From NCBI GenBank assembly GCA_037693485.1, contig CM075345.1, positions 88,804,001 through 88,868,000 on the forward strand: a stretch of DNA of 64,000 nt, read 5' to 3'. Positions 11,158-22,930 of the stretch are shown here, piece by piece. How positions within the stretch are numbered: position 1 is the first letter of the stretch; the number at the start of each line of letters is the position of its first letter. Below the pieces are notes generated by a model, which searched no databases, was not told where the DNA came from, and saw only the letters and a program-made list of their open reading frames with translations. Origin of the DNA: Kitagawia praeruptora. Taxonomy: Eukaryota; Streptophyta; Magnoliopsida; Apiales; Apiaceae. The translations under genes and the position numbers were made by a program.

Positions 11158-13129
11158 GAACCATCATGGCTTTATCCTTTATTTCAAACATCATGTCATT
11201 CCAAAATTAAACCATCCTAACTAAACCTTGACGATTTCTCTAACTTAGATCTAATATAATCTATTTCTGACAGACTTGCCCCTCCACATCTCATTAATCA
11301 CTCCCACGGGGATACTATTATCATCATGAATCTCCAATCTCATATTCTCTATCTTGTTTGCACAGAAATACACCCTCATAACTGCTTGTCATTCATCAAC
11401 ATGCCATTTAGCTTATCAATAGCAACACTATTTTTATCTTTGCATTATCATCTAATCCCTTAGAAGAATCACTATTTCATTAATGTAGTCCTTTGTTGAG
11501 TTATCCTTGTTTGCCGTTTACATAGGGCTTTAATAGCTAACCATACGGGTTTCATAATTGTCAGATCAAAATCCTGTAGGAGGACAAACTAATCACTATT
11601 CCTCATCCATAAAGAATACTTCCTGAACTTGATGTAGATATTACACGAAGCAGATAAAATTGCAGAAGAGTTTTAAGCATCGTAGCTATGTCAGGTTGAC
11701 GAAATTATCAATCATATATCTTCAGTAGAAGATTGGAAGCTTAACGGTTTACTTAGTCAATTTCGTATCATGGTCCTGGTTTACCTCAACATAGGACCTC
11801 CTAATGCAGGTAATATGCTTAAGACGATATCAGGAATAGAATCTTTACTTAAACTATTCTTATGGTTGATTCTTGCACAATCCTTATAGGGAATGTAAAT
11901 TCTTACACCACATTCTGACCTTCAAGGCCCTTCTCATTTTCACGCTATTTCTTTAGTATGAGCATATATACTTACTCCATTCTACTTAAAGTGTCGGCCA
12001 CCTCATTGGCCTTTCCTGATAATAACAATTTCTTGCAATCAATGTTTTCTGGATCTATTTCAACTCAAAAAAAAAAATTTCTACCTCATTCCTCTTACTG
12101 TTGGGTGAGAGTATTCTTCCTTAAATTTTGCTGAAGGGAAAAATATCCATCAGTCTTTTTCCATAAATTATTGCCTTAATCCTTAAATATGACTTTTATC
12201 ACGGCTAATTTCCCTATCAAGTCTAGGATATCTTTTGTCTTAGGTCTTTAAAACAATCTTAACCTTATTGGTTCAATCCATACTTTCTCATAGTTTCATG
12301 CATGCCCCACTTGGCATTATTATGTCATATATTCCCTACCAAATTTCCACTCTAACACTCAAAATATTACTTTTTTTTATAAGATTTCTTAGGTCACCCT
12401 CATCATTCCTCCTGTATTTTCTAGGTACAGGGTACCTCACAGTATCATTAATCAATCATACAACAATTCTGCCTATGTACTATCCGAGACTCCTTTCAAC
12501 AATTCCTTACAGATCATTGTTACCTTGGTCGATTCCACTTATATCATCTGAATTCACAATGTCTTTAATAGGGGTAATGCCATCCTTTGTGCATCCCCAG
12601 GGTTTATCTTAATTTAGGGATATTCTATCCTCAATTCCATTTTTTTAAGAAATACTTACATCCTTTAACTGACAATCAATCATACATCCCTAATAAGGGT
12701 CTCTTTTCAATCATTCTTATCTTGATAATCTATCGGAAGCTTAATGCTCACTTTTTCTTTCAAATGAACGTCAGTTTGCATGACCTTCCAAAAGACAACA
12801 CATGTCTATCTACTCCTCTCACAGAATTTGGTAATGGTAGCAAGGATGTTCTGGAAGATATTAGTCGTATTCAACGTGAATCTCTTAGTACTTGTCACAC
12901 TTCTTAAAGATACTAGGTTTCCGATAACAATTATGCATCATACTGCATCGTCTTTAACAATGTTTATAAACCTTCATTAATCATTTTCCTCAGTCATAAT
13001 ACATCCATGGTAGTTATAACATCTCATCATCATGTATCCCAATTCACTTTACTTCTCTTTCTAGTTCGTAAGTTGGTCGATCATATATTCCTGAATCACT
13101 TCACTTTATATCAAAAGTTCTCGCGGTTG

Positions 13130-13235
13130 GCGCTTGGTTAGAAGCAACCCCACTTTGTCCTTACATCGCTGGTCTAGTCACTTTATGATCCTTGGTGACA
13201 TGGCCCCAACTGGCCACACTAAAATGCATGAGTTT
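13130..13235 (-). pseudogene. Gypsy gag zinc-knuckle remnant
   Basis: On the minus strand, with frame breaks, the DNA reads like a C-x2-C-G-Q-L-G-H-V-x-K-D knuckle followed by a Pro/Ala-rich stretch and ARTFDI. That is the usual sequence between the gypsy nucleocapsid and protease. It is short and badly eroded, and was identified by resemblance only. Confidence 0.3.
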
Positions 13236-13768
13236 AGGGGTTAACTAATAGCATTACTTTCTAGCAATTGCTGGCATAGTGCCTCTTTCGTCCATATTGA
13301 GGATAATTTACCTGGGATAGGTTATGCTTATCGATATGCCTTTTCCTGCGTGCTTCTAAATGTATTTGTTCACTGTTTTCCTTTACTGTCCAGTCTCAAC
13401 TTCATCATTTTATCTCTACAATCTATTGTAATAATTGGGGTCGATTCGCCAACCCATGCAACGACTACTTTACCCAATCCACAGGGTTCACTTCAGTTTC
13501 TACTTTCTTCAGTGACGTCCTCTGATTATCAGAAAGACACGTTTGCCAAAATTTGCCGAATTTTTTTTTCCAGAATCAGGGAATTTTGGTCAATCTATCC
13601 ACACATAGGTAACAATACGAAAATCAATTTCGAAACCTGAAGAACAGTTCTATGAACATCCACGCAGGTAGGATCGTAAGCAGTTATAATAACGAAATAT
13701 TCGATGTAAAATTGGAAGTTTAACCGCTGGAAAGGAACCAAATATATACGTCCTAATAGTCGATACCA

Positions 13769-13963
13769 TCACATGTCAATCTTCTTAGCCACTAGTCTCA
13801 GAAGGAACACTATCGTCGAAGTTAGTCGTTCCATAAAATTTGGCACTACTAATGCCATTCGAATCTGGTGAACTGTGCTGTCTGAATGCATCCACAATAC
13901 TCTGTTGTGCTGCATAAGCACACTACCTATTCCTGTATGAGGTGCATCATAATATATCACCAA
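13769..13963 (-). pseudogene. Gypsy RNase H remnant
   Basis: A 64-codon open stretch begins VIYYDAPHTGIGSVLMQHNRV. This resembles the gypsy RNase H core (Y-x-D-A-S-x-x-G-x-G-x-V-L-M-Q) that carries the first catalytic Asp. The remainder is unrecognisable. It is a fragment of the decayed minus-strand gypsy element. Confidence 0.5.
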
Positions 13964-15359
13964 GCCTTCCTTCTTCCATTAGGCAATGCCAACGCTGGGT
14001 CGTTACCAATTTCATCTTTAGCTCCAGGGAGATTTTCTCATATTTTTCTGTCCATTCACACTTCTTAGTCTTATAAATAAGTCGGGTTACAGGACCGCAA
14101 TCTTTATCAAGTCTTGAACCAATCTTTGGTAATACCTTGTGAACCTTATGAATTTCTCACCTTTGTTGGTGTGGTTGGTCTTTCTATATTTGAAGCTGCC
14201 TTTAACTTGGCGGGGTCAACCAACGCTATTCACTATTGATCGCATATCCTAATAGCTGGGCTTCATCTTGCCAGAATTCATGCCTCGAGAATTTGGCAAA
14301 CACTTGCTCCTTTAGGTTTTATCCTTAAAAACATTTTTCCATTATCCTTTAACCACTGGTCGTATTACTTGATCCATTTATGATTCAGTGTCGGAATAAA
14401 CTTAATGTAACTATTATTACCCATTCAAGGAAAAGAGAGAATTTAACATTCCTTTGAATCACATGCATCTAATGCTTCAGTTTCATCATTTCACTGAGTT
14501 CAAATAAACCTAAACTTAGTCCTTGACAGTAGTCTTATTACGAGTTTATCATAGACTCACTGGTCTTTTCCTCTTGTAGGTTCTGAGATCATTGTCTCGC
14601 TTACTACCTCATTATATAACTCTATCCAATCATGCCATCTCATCAATCTTAATTTTGCTTCATAAATTATAACCTATGAAATCTTCCTTCTCAGGGCGAA
14701 TTACTATTGACAATACTTACACCAATCCTTTTATCCAATGATATGGTACTTGCTACCTTCATCTCAACTTCTCCTGGAGACTCTGCTCTCCGTTCTATAT
14801 CGATGTCTTTGATATGCATCATACTAACTCTTTTCTCGTTAATCTGAAAGTCTATAAAGGTTCATATCTATCCCCACATAGGATCTCAAGTTATTCCTCC
14901 AATCCATCTTACTTGTTGGTACTACATCCGGTAGTCCGGCTACGAATCTAATATGCATCTTCAGATCTCTTAATAATATCTCAGTTCTTTATGCTCAATT
15001 CTCCGAGCACTATACCTTAATTCTTATAGTCTCTCTGGCTGTAGCCCTTATTCCCTCAAGGGTAAATTCCTTATTCCTAACAGGATTCTCTGTAGGGTAC
15101 TCTATCGAATCCACCATTCGATCGTCAGCATATAGTCAAGCATCATTGCGCTGCTGCTCGTATGCCTCAAGGTCTGTCGCCTTACTAGTCGGTACGAGAA
15201 CGAGCTTAAGTTACTATCATGATACTTAATAGTTCCCATAAGGGTTTTATATGTCAAAACTACATTAAGTAGTCCGACTATGAACTTGGCAAGAGTTCTT
15301 ATTATCTTAGTGAATTTATTGTTTTAATGTCGCGTCATCTCCGGGATATATAACGCTTT

Positions 15360-15370
15360 CTCTGATACCA
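15360..15370 (-). other. G1 primer binding site
   Basis: TGGTATCAGAG on the minus strand, four bases inside the end of the G1 LTR (GGGTGTTACA at 15375). This identifies that LTR as a 5' LTR whose element extends leftward. Confidence 0.75.
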
Positions 15371-15604
15371 TTTCTGTAACACCCCCAGATCCGGGGTCAG
15401 GGATCTGGTCGTTACGGTCTCAATATCCATCCACAAAACCAACATAAAACACACCCGTTATAGTCCCAGAGATGAAATCAGAGTAACTACCAAATTTTAT
15501 TAATCACAAGATTGAGTTCTTACATCCCAAAAGATTTACAATTTAACTATTACATACTCTTTGCCATCCATTGGTATATGCCATATTATAAATACATTTG
15601 ATGC

Positions 15605-15844
15605 TCAAATGCTAACAACTAGCCTACCAGAAGCTGCACCCTCAGCAATGGTAGCTATGACCTCAGCGGTTAATCCTCTGACGGCTGACACTTGCTTACG
15701 CTGATTGCGCCTTGCGCGGCCATCTGATCTAGCTGTTGTTGTGATATACATAAATAAAGCAAGGGTGAGCAATAGCCCACCAAAAATATAATTGAACGAC
15801 AATAATATATAACAGTTCAAAATATCTTTGAAACCATATGCCAT
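15605..15844 (-). CDS. Hypothetical 79-aa protein inside gypsy LTR
   Basis: This ATG-started ORF lies near the 3' end of the G1 LTR. It has a hydrophobic N-terminal half that could be one membrane segment (YIFGGLLLTLALFMYI), then a basic stretch (ARSDGRARRNQRKQV) and an Ala-rich tail. A homologue of about 80% identity by eye is at 22418-22660 in G2, and a diverged equivalent is at about 29628 in G3. No known family is recognised. It may simply reflect related LTR DNA that happens to be open. Confidence 0.3.
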   Translation of the reverse strand: MAYGFKDILNCYILLSFNYIFGGLLLTLALFMYITTTARSDGRARRNQRKQVSAVRGLTAEVIATIAEGAASGRLVVSI

Positions 15845-16619
15845 GCATTAATGAACGTAGTACCAATATAAGGTATGAGATGAAGTTACAAGGTAACTCA
15901 AAATATAATTGTTCCGAAGAAATATCTGCTATGTCAAAGATAAGCAAGATATTATCAAATTTTCATAATAGAGGAACTTGCAGGAAGAATATTGCAATTC
16001 AAGTTCGAACACTTTTCAAACCTGCCAACAATGATAATGTTGCAGAAAATTTCCCAATTTGGAAGATGAACTAATACGGGAGTTTACCGCGCCAGGAGCC
16101 ACAACATTTACGATGATCAGTCGCATGTCATGCTCCCCATCATTTGTTCTCTACATGTAGAAGGAAGCACCGATGGATACCCGCCCTCTGGAACCCCCCG
16201 GCCAACGGTTGGGCCATTAATTGCTGGACCGGCGCCACTCGGCCACTTACGCGTCTCCTAGTTCGAATAACATCCATAACTCTGAAACATAAAGTTCGTC
16301 CCCCTTTCCCCAAGTATAGTACTTGTTGATAGGACTCCACAAAGTAGTCGTATCTAATTGGAAAGGAAAATTTCACCAATATTTCCCAAGCTGATGCTTG
16401 TTAATGGATAGACACTTGTTCCATCAATCTTACCCCTCGAGCGTTGAGGAGGTAACCAAAAAGATTCATATCGATGTTTGAAAGAATCAAGATGTGAGTG
16501 ACAAGATAGTTTAGCAAGTATAGGACCGGGCAGTCCAATAAATAACATCTCTCAAGTGAGGTCCCCTTATATATTTTTGGAAGTTGAGCGAGTATTTAAA
16601 TCTTCTTATAAGATAGATT

Positions 16620-17450
16620 TAAATGGAAATAAAGTTTTGGGAACCTCCCCTTGATAAAAATAGTCATAAAATACTCCGAAATATTTTACACCATATCTGA
16701 AGATGAAAGATAATCTTTGAATAATATGAATTATTATAAAAAGAACTTAAAAGAATTAAATAAATATTCCAAGAATATTTATTAAATCAATAATAATTAA
16801 GGAATATGATTAAATCATAATATTGCTCGTAAGTAATCCTCGAATAAATATATAGAATTATTTACTAAATAACTCTCTTCTTGAATGAATATTCAAATGT
16901 ATTCATTAAATAATTAAACTCAAATAAATATTTAATATAATATTCACTAATTAACTTAAACCTTAAATGAATATTTGAAAATAATATTTGTCAAATAAAT
17001 GTCTCTAATGAATATTCAAAATAATATTCATTAACTAAATAAACACCAATGAATATTTAAAATTATGTTCATTAAATAAATAATAATCTAAATGAATATT
17101 AAAATAATATTCATTAAATATTCCTCCACTGAGGTAATAACAAGAACTTTAAAGGAATATTCGAAATAATATTCCTTAAGTAAATATAACTTCCAGTGAA
17201 TATTTTACAATAATATTCATCAAGTACATAAAACCTTAAATGAATATTCGAAATAATATTCCTTTAATAAATAAAATTTCCGAGAATATTTAAGTAATTA
17301 TTTGTTGAATAATCAAACTCTAAATGAATATTCGAAACTAATATTCATTTAAGTAATTAAAGCTCAAATGATTATTAAAATAATATTCAGTAAATAAATA
17401 AACGTGAATGAATATTCAAAATAATATTCATATAGTACTTCTCGATTGAG
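16620..17450. repeat. AT-rich degenerate GAATATT repeats in G1 LTR
   Basis: Some 60-70 bp units repeat the theme AATGAATATTyrAAATAATATTCATTAAATAAA many times. The inverted counterpart is at 20580-21500 in G2, and a similar AT-rich stretch is at about 28560-28760 in G3. No coding potential is seen. Confidence 0.7.
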
Positions 17451-17662
17451 ATAATGTTCAAATAACCTTTCTCGAAGGATTTCCAAGTAGTTGATACTTT
17501 TATGGAAATATAAATAATGTTTAATATAACATTCCTCAAAATGTATATTACTCTGTCGCTGGAATCCCTCCGGGTTTCCGCGACTATCTATATAACACAA
17601 AATACTGACTCCCGATCTTATATTTAAAGAATGAATATCATACGCCCTTCACTAAGGGTCTT

Positions 17663-17849
17663 TGTAAGAACCCCGAATTTCCGGTAGAATTAAAACTTTT
17701 TATATATTGATGAAAGAATGAACAGTGACTCCGACTACAAGGTATTAACAATAAATGTGAATGGGTATAGATTTAAATGATTATATGTCATGAAGAATGC
17801 AATGGGTTGACAACCTAGATTAGAATAATCTATCTCCTAAGAAATAAGT
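17663..17849 (+). mobile_element. G2 5' LTR stub (first 187 bp)
   Basis: TGTAAGAACCCCGAATTTCCGG... matches the start of the G2 3' LTR (18097-18283) with only about one mismatch, then similarity stops abruptly. It is preceded by target duplication GTCTT. The rest of the 5' LTR and nearly all internal sequence have been deleted. Confidence 0.8.
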
Positions 17850-18096
17850 CACTGCACGCACCAATAAGGTTAATAGTATAAGACCGGACAAGAGCGTATA
17901 CCGGATAATGTGTTGTGCGAAAGTACCAAGGAATTGGTAGAACGTATAAAGGGTGTATTGTAACACCAGTACGATGCGCTTTGGAAAGATTGGAATGTGT
18001 AAGGATCGACCAGAGAATTGGAAAGTGAAATAACCAATAAGTACCCAATTGTCTTCTACCTGATTCCGGGACAGAATCCTTTTAAGGAGGGGAGAC
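17850..18096 (+). mobile_element. G2 internal remnant with polypurine tract
   Basis: These 247 bp between the 5' LTR stub and the 3' LTR have no convincing ORF. The last ~36 bp (GATTCCGGGACAGAATCC, then TTTTAAGGAGGGGAGAC) are nearly the same as the sequence just before the G3 LTR (26096-26131). That marks the polypurine tract that primes plus-strand synthesis, at about 18081-18096. Confidence 0.75.
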
Positions 18097-20346
18097 TGTA
18101 AGAACCCCGAATTTCCGGTAGAATTAAAACTTTTTATATATTGATGAAAGAATGAACAGTGACTCCGACTACAAGGTATTAACAATAAATGTGAATGGGT
18201 ATAGATTTAAATGATTATATGACATGAAGAATGCAATGGGTTGACAACCTAGATTAGAATAATCTATCTCCTAAGAAATAAGTTACGGCACTCCAGAGAG
18301 GAAGGAGATATTCTTGTGTCATCCAAATCAATATCTGCTGTTAGTCTAGTGATTCCGTATAAGGGTTAAGGAATGCCCAAAAGAGAACAAGGACATTATT
18401 ATAAATATAAGGAATAAGGATGGAATAAAGAATGAATAGTGTTTTTGGTAGTAATTAGAATGTTATTAGACGACGCTATATAGAAGTATTCAGAACGGAA
18501 TTCTGAGTTCGTATTCATGATCCAGGGGCGAAATAAGTGCATGTAAACGACATCGGATTCTGAAAAGCAACACTTTTATTTTTCTCCGAGATTCCCTGGA
18601 CCCTGCTAGACTTAAGTATTTATTAAGGGGATTTAAGGAATTTAAATTCGAGAAGTATTAAGAAAGATGGGGAATGGTATTATAATTATTAAGAATGTTT
18701 CCGGTAAAATCCTAACTAGAAACGAATGAGTTATTCCCTCGAACGATCAATCAAATTGAGCAATACCCGGATAAAAGAGCAAGCAGAGAATTAGGATGCA
18801 TACATGTGCAATTGGTGGAAAAAGAAGAACCTAAGTGGCATACTTGTAAGTCAACTACAACTAGGATGATTCTTTAGCATTTAACCAAAAATGGACTTGT
18901 TTAATGTAAAGCCAACACTTGGACAAGTAATATATCAACAAGTGGCACCAATAGATGGTTGACAACACATTAAAGGAGATGCATCCAAGTTATATACATA
19001 ATAATACATGTATTAAGTCATAACCAAGCAAAACACAAAAACAAAACCACCACCACCAAGCTCTTGGAAGCTCTCGGCCAAAAACAAGGAAAAAGGGGGG
19101 GAGGACTTGCCACCATCCATTCACTTCAACCTATAGCTTAAAATAAAGCTTGAGACTAGGAGAAGGTAAATCCAAAACCTTAGCATCATCCTTTAAGGTT
19201 TCCATTTTCAAAAGATTTATGAAAGTGATGATGAATAGTAACTAACATTCTTGTTTTGATTTTGATCTTTAGTTTATGGCTTCCAAAGGATAGTATAAGC
19301 AAGGTTTAGGAGTTGTAAGAGTATACTAGCACTATCAAGCTTCAAACAAAGGTATAACACTCGAAACCCTTGGATGAAACATGAGTTTTCATGGAGTTTT
19401 ATAATTATATGCATGTTTAAGACACTAAGTTTATGTTTGGGCTTTGATAATTGTTAAATTAGTTTAGATGAACGGAAAGACATTGCTTGGTCTTAGTTCA
19501 TGGTTGAATAACATGTATATGTTGTTTGGAGTGGAAACTATGATTATTGGATGGTTTGAAATTTGGAAATCATGTAAACATAGCCGTCGTAATGCCCGAT
19601 TGTCGTTAACCTTAAGAAACCGTGAATAGCAGTAGCATTACCTTACTTTCTAGTCCCGGATTTTGCTATGTTTAGTTAGTTCATGTTACGAGCTTCGTTT
19701 TGATATAAAGATCGAGTGAAATGGATATACGGTTTAGGAGTTATGGTCGAATTAAGATAAGTGGTTCGTAAACGAGAGCACCAGTTCGTAATCGGAATTG
19801 AACCTGTATAAATTCGGTAATGCAGTAGCGAACCATCGTAATTAAATACTAGAGATGATAAGGAAGGTGTGAGAGAAAACCTTGCGTTAAAAGGATCGTT
19901 TTTCGATTTTATAAAAATGTTCGAATCAAGGTTAAATGCGAACGAGCCCCTAGAAGCATGCTTGATTATGACTTTGGTTAATAACTTAGAAAACGGACGA
20001 TAAAACTCGTAGTACAATCTTGATTCGTAAATGATCGATATTAAAACTTACATGGCTTAAGTACGTATTAAGTGTGGGTACAATGACGGGTCATAATAGC
20101 GAACGTATGTCGAACCGCATCGGTGATAAAAAGAGTTACACTAAGAGGTGTATAACGAGATAATTCGAAAACGTGTTTCGACTTAAGTGAAGTCTATATT
20201 TAATCTTGTAAAGTGTTAAGTGATTAATCCTGAATGCCTTGGCTATTTATAGATCGTCAGGCTGACCCGGGACACGCTACCACCACCTTTACCCGCACTC
20301 GCTTTCCAGGCAAGTTTCAAATCCTTCTTTAAGACTGTTGTTGTGA

Positions 20347-20368
<22 letters not shown>
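20347..20368. repeat. (TA)n microsatellite in G2 LTR
   Basis: About eleven AT dinucleotides, followed by TGTATATATATG. Confidence 0.9.
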
Positions 20369-20378
<10 letters not shown>

Positions 20379-22417
20379 GTTTCTGTTACAGTACATATGC
20401 CATAGCATGCATGCCTACTTTAAAAGTCATATTGATATACTTGTTCCCTGGTTTATTGTTGGCTTATAAGCTAGATAGATATATATCAGTTATAAGCCGG
20501 AAATTATTTAGACCCTTAATCGAAGGGCAGTGAATCTCATTCTTTGATTATAGACCGGGAGTCGTTATTTCTTGATATATTGATATTATTTTCAGAGGAA
20601 AATAGTTAAGTAAATATTTTCCATTTGTTATCTGGCGAATATTCTTGGGATATTCCCTTGAGATTATTTGAGAAATATTATTTGGATTATTCATCAGTTA
20701 ATTATTTATGCGATGAATATTATCTTTAATGTTCATATAAAGTCGATTAAATATTCGAATATTATTCGAACCCTCAGTTGAGTTATTTACTTAAAGAATA
20801 TTCATTCTTATTTACTCGATAAATATTATTTTGAATATTCATTCAAGTTTATTTATTTAATAAATATTATTTTAAATATTCATTCGAGCCTTATTTATTT
20901 AAATGAATATTAATTCGAATATTCATTCAATATTTAGTTATTTTATAAATATTAGTTGAACATTTATTCGAACTCCAGTTATTCGATAAATATTATTTTG
21001 AATATTCCCTTGAGACGATAAATATTATCTTCGACATTCATTTAAAGTCGATTCAATTATTGAACATAATTTCGAATATTCATTCGATAATCATTTCTTC
21101 GATAAATATTATTAAGATTGAATATTCATTATTTATTTAATGAATATTGTCTCAAATATTCAGTCGATAGTTATTTCATCAATAAGTATCATTCTTAAGT
21201 TGAATATTCATTATTGATTCAATGAATATTATATCAAATATCCAAGGGATGTTTATTTCATCAATAAGCATTATTATTTTCAAATATCCATTTAAGATTG
21301 GATTTATTTAGTGAATATTATTTTAAACATTTATTTGAGTTTATTTAATTAATAAATATTATTTTGAATATTCCTTTAAAGAAGAGAGTTATTTAGTAAA
21401 TAATTCTAAATATTCATTCGAGGATTACTTACGAGTAATATTATGATTTATTCATATTCCTTAATTAATATTGAGTTAATAAATATTCTTGGAATATTTA
21501 TTTAAATTCTTTTAAGTTCTTTTATAATGATTCATATTATTCAAAGATTATCTGTCACCTTCAGATATGGTGTAAAATATTTTGGAGTATTTTATGACTA
21601 TTTTTATCAAGGGGAGGTTCCCAAAACTCTATTTTCATTTAAATCTATCTTAAAGAAGATTTAAATACTCGCTCAACTTCCAAACGTATATAAGGGGACC
21701 TCACTTGAGAGATGTTATTTATTGGACTGCCCGATCCTATACTTGCTAAACTATCTTGTCACTCACATCTTGATTCTTTCAAACATCGATATGAGTCTGT
21801 TTGGTTACCTCCTCAACGCTCGAGGGGTAAGATTGATGGAACAAGTTTATATCCATTAACAAGCATCAGCTTGGGAAATATTGGTGAAATTTTCCTTTCC
21901 AATTAGATACGACTACTTTGTGGAGTCCTATCAACAAGTACTATGCTTGGGGAAAGGGGGACGAACTTTATGTTTCAGAGTTATGGATGTTATTCGAACT
22001 AGGAGACGCGTAAGTGGCCGAGTGGCGCCGGTCCAGCAATTAATGGCCCAACCGTTGGCCGGGGGGTTCCAGAGGGCGGGCGATCCGTCGGTGCTTCCTT
22101 CTACATGTAGAGAACAAATGATGGGGAGCATGACATGCGACTGATCATCGTAAATGTTGTGGCTCCTGGCGCGGCAAAGCTCCCGTATTAGTTCATCTTC
22201 CAAATTGGGAAATTTTCTGCAACATTATCATTGTTGGCAGGTTTGAAAAGTACTGGAACTGGAATTGCAATATTCTTCCAGCAAGTTCCTCTATCATGAA
22301 AATTTGATAATATCTTGCTTATCTTTGCCATAGCAGATATTTCTTCGGATCAATTATATTTAAAGTTACTTTGTAACTACATCTCATACCTTAAATCGGT
22401 AATACGGTCGTTAATGC

Positions 22418-22660
22418 ATGGCATATGGTATCAAAGATATTTTGAACTGTTATATATTATTACTGTTCAGTTATATTCTTTTAGGTGAGCTATTGCTCAC
22501 CCTTGCTTTATTTATTTATATCACAACAACAGCTAGATCAGATGGCCACGCAAGGCGCACTCAGCGTAAGCAGGTGATAGCCGTCAGAGGAATAATCGCT
22601 GAGGTCATAGCTACCATTGCTGAAGAGGCAGCTACTGGTAGGCTAGTTGTTAGCATTTGA
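22418..22660 (+). CDS. Hypothetical 80-aa protein inside gypsy LTR (G2 copy)
   Basis: This is the homologue of the ORF at 15605-15844. It has ATG start, a hydrophobic stretch (FSYILLGELLLTLALFIYI), a basic stretch (ARSDGHARRTQRKQV) and the same RLVVSI end. The frame is intact in both copies although the surrounding DNA has diverged by substitutions and small indels. Function is unknown and coding status uncertain. Confidence 0.3.
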   Translation: MAYGIKDILNCYILLLFSYILLGELLLTLALFIYITTTARSDGHARRTQRKQVIAVRGIIAEVIATIAEEAATGRLVVSI

Positions 22661-22930
22661 GTATCAAGTGTACTTATTATATGGCATATACAAATGGATG
22701 GCAAAGAGTTTGTAATGGTTAATTGTAATTCTTTGGGTTGTAAGAACTCAAACTCGTGATTAATAATATTGTTGGTTACTCTGATTTCATCTCTGGGACT
22801 ATAACGGGTGTGTTTTATGTTGTTGTTTTGGGTCACAAGGTTGTAATTTAGATTATGTTGGTTTTGTGGATGGATATTGAGACCATAATGACCAGATCCC
22901 TGACCCCGGATCTGGGGGTGTTACAGTCTT

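Larger units (their letters stand above)
11158..15374 (-). mobile_element. Decayed Ty3/gypsy internal region (debris)
   Basis: There is no long ORF in either strand over 4.2 kb. The left border is the SIRE-A LTR; the right border is the PBS and LTR of gypsy G1, whose internal region this should be (minus strand). Recognisable scraps are an RT-like stretch near 14100-14330, an RNase H fragment at 13769-13963 and a gag-like CCHC remnant near 13130-13230. The gag scrap lies downstream of the RNase H scrap in element orientation, which is the wrong order for one intact element. More than one decayed copy or a rearrangement is therefore likely. Confidence 0.5.
15375..17657 (-). mobile_element. G1 gypsy 5' LTR, 3' half (split by G2)
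   Basis: On the minus strand this is the second half of a ~4.6 kb LTR ending GGGGGTGTTACA. It is the reverse complement of about 20507-22925 in G2. The first half resumes at 22931-25245. The interruption carries the target duplication GTCTT on both sides (17658-17662 and 22926-22930). It includes an 80-codon ORF (15605-15844) and AT-rich GAATATT repeats. Confidence 0.85.
18097..22925 (+). mobile_element. G2 3' LTR, ~4.83 kb
   Basis: This LTR starts TGTAAGAACCCC and ends GGATCTGGGGGTGTTACA, followed by target duplication GTCTT (22926-22930). It is unusually long, as in chromoviruses of the Tekay/Del type. Its two halves are the inverted counterparts of G1: 18097-20511 pairs with 22926-25245, and 20507-22925 pairs with 15375-17662. 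It contains a TA microsatellite (20347-20368), AT-rich GAATATT repeats (20580-21500) and the 80-aa ORF at 22418-22660. No structural gene is present. Confidence 0.88.

Noticed and set aside
12268..12907. Overlapping plus-strand ORFs of about 105-115 codons in the gypsy debris.
   Set aside because: Low-complexity translation with no family resemblance, antisense to the decayed gypsy remains.
19676..20017. 113-codon minus-strand ORF in the G2 LTR.
   Set aside because: No recognisable domain, lies in non-coding LTR, and is not kept open in the inverted G1 copy (23367-23591 region is shorter and shifted).
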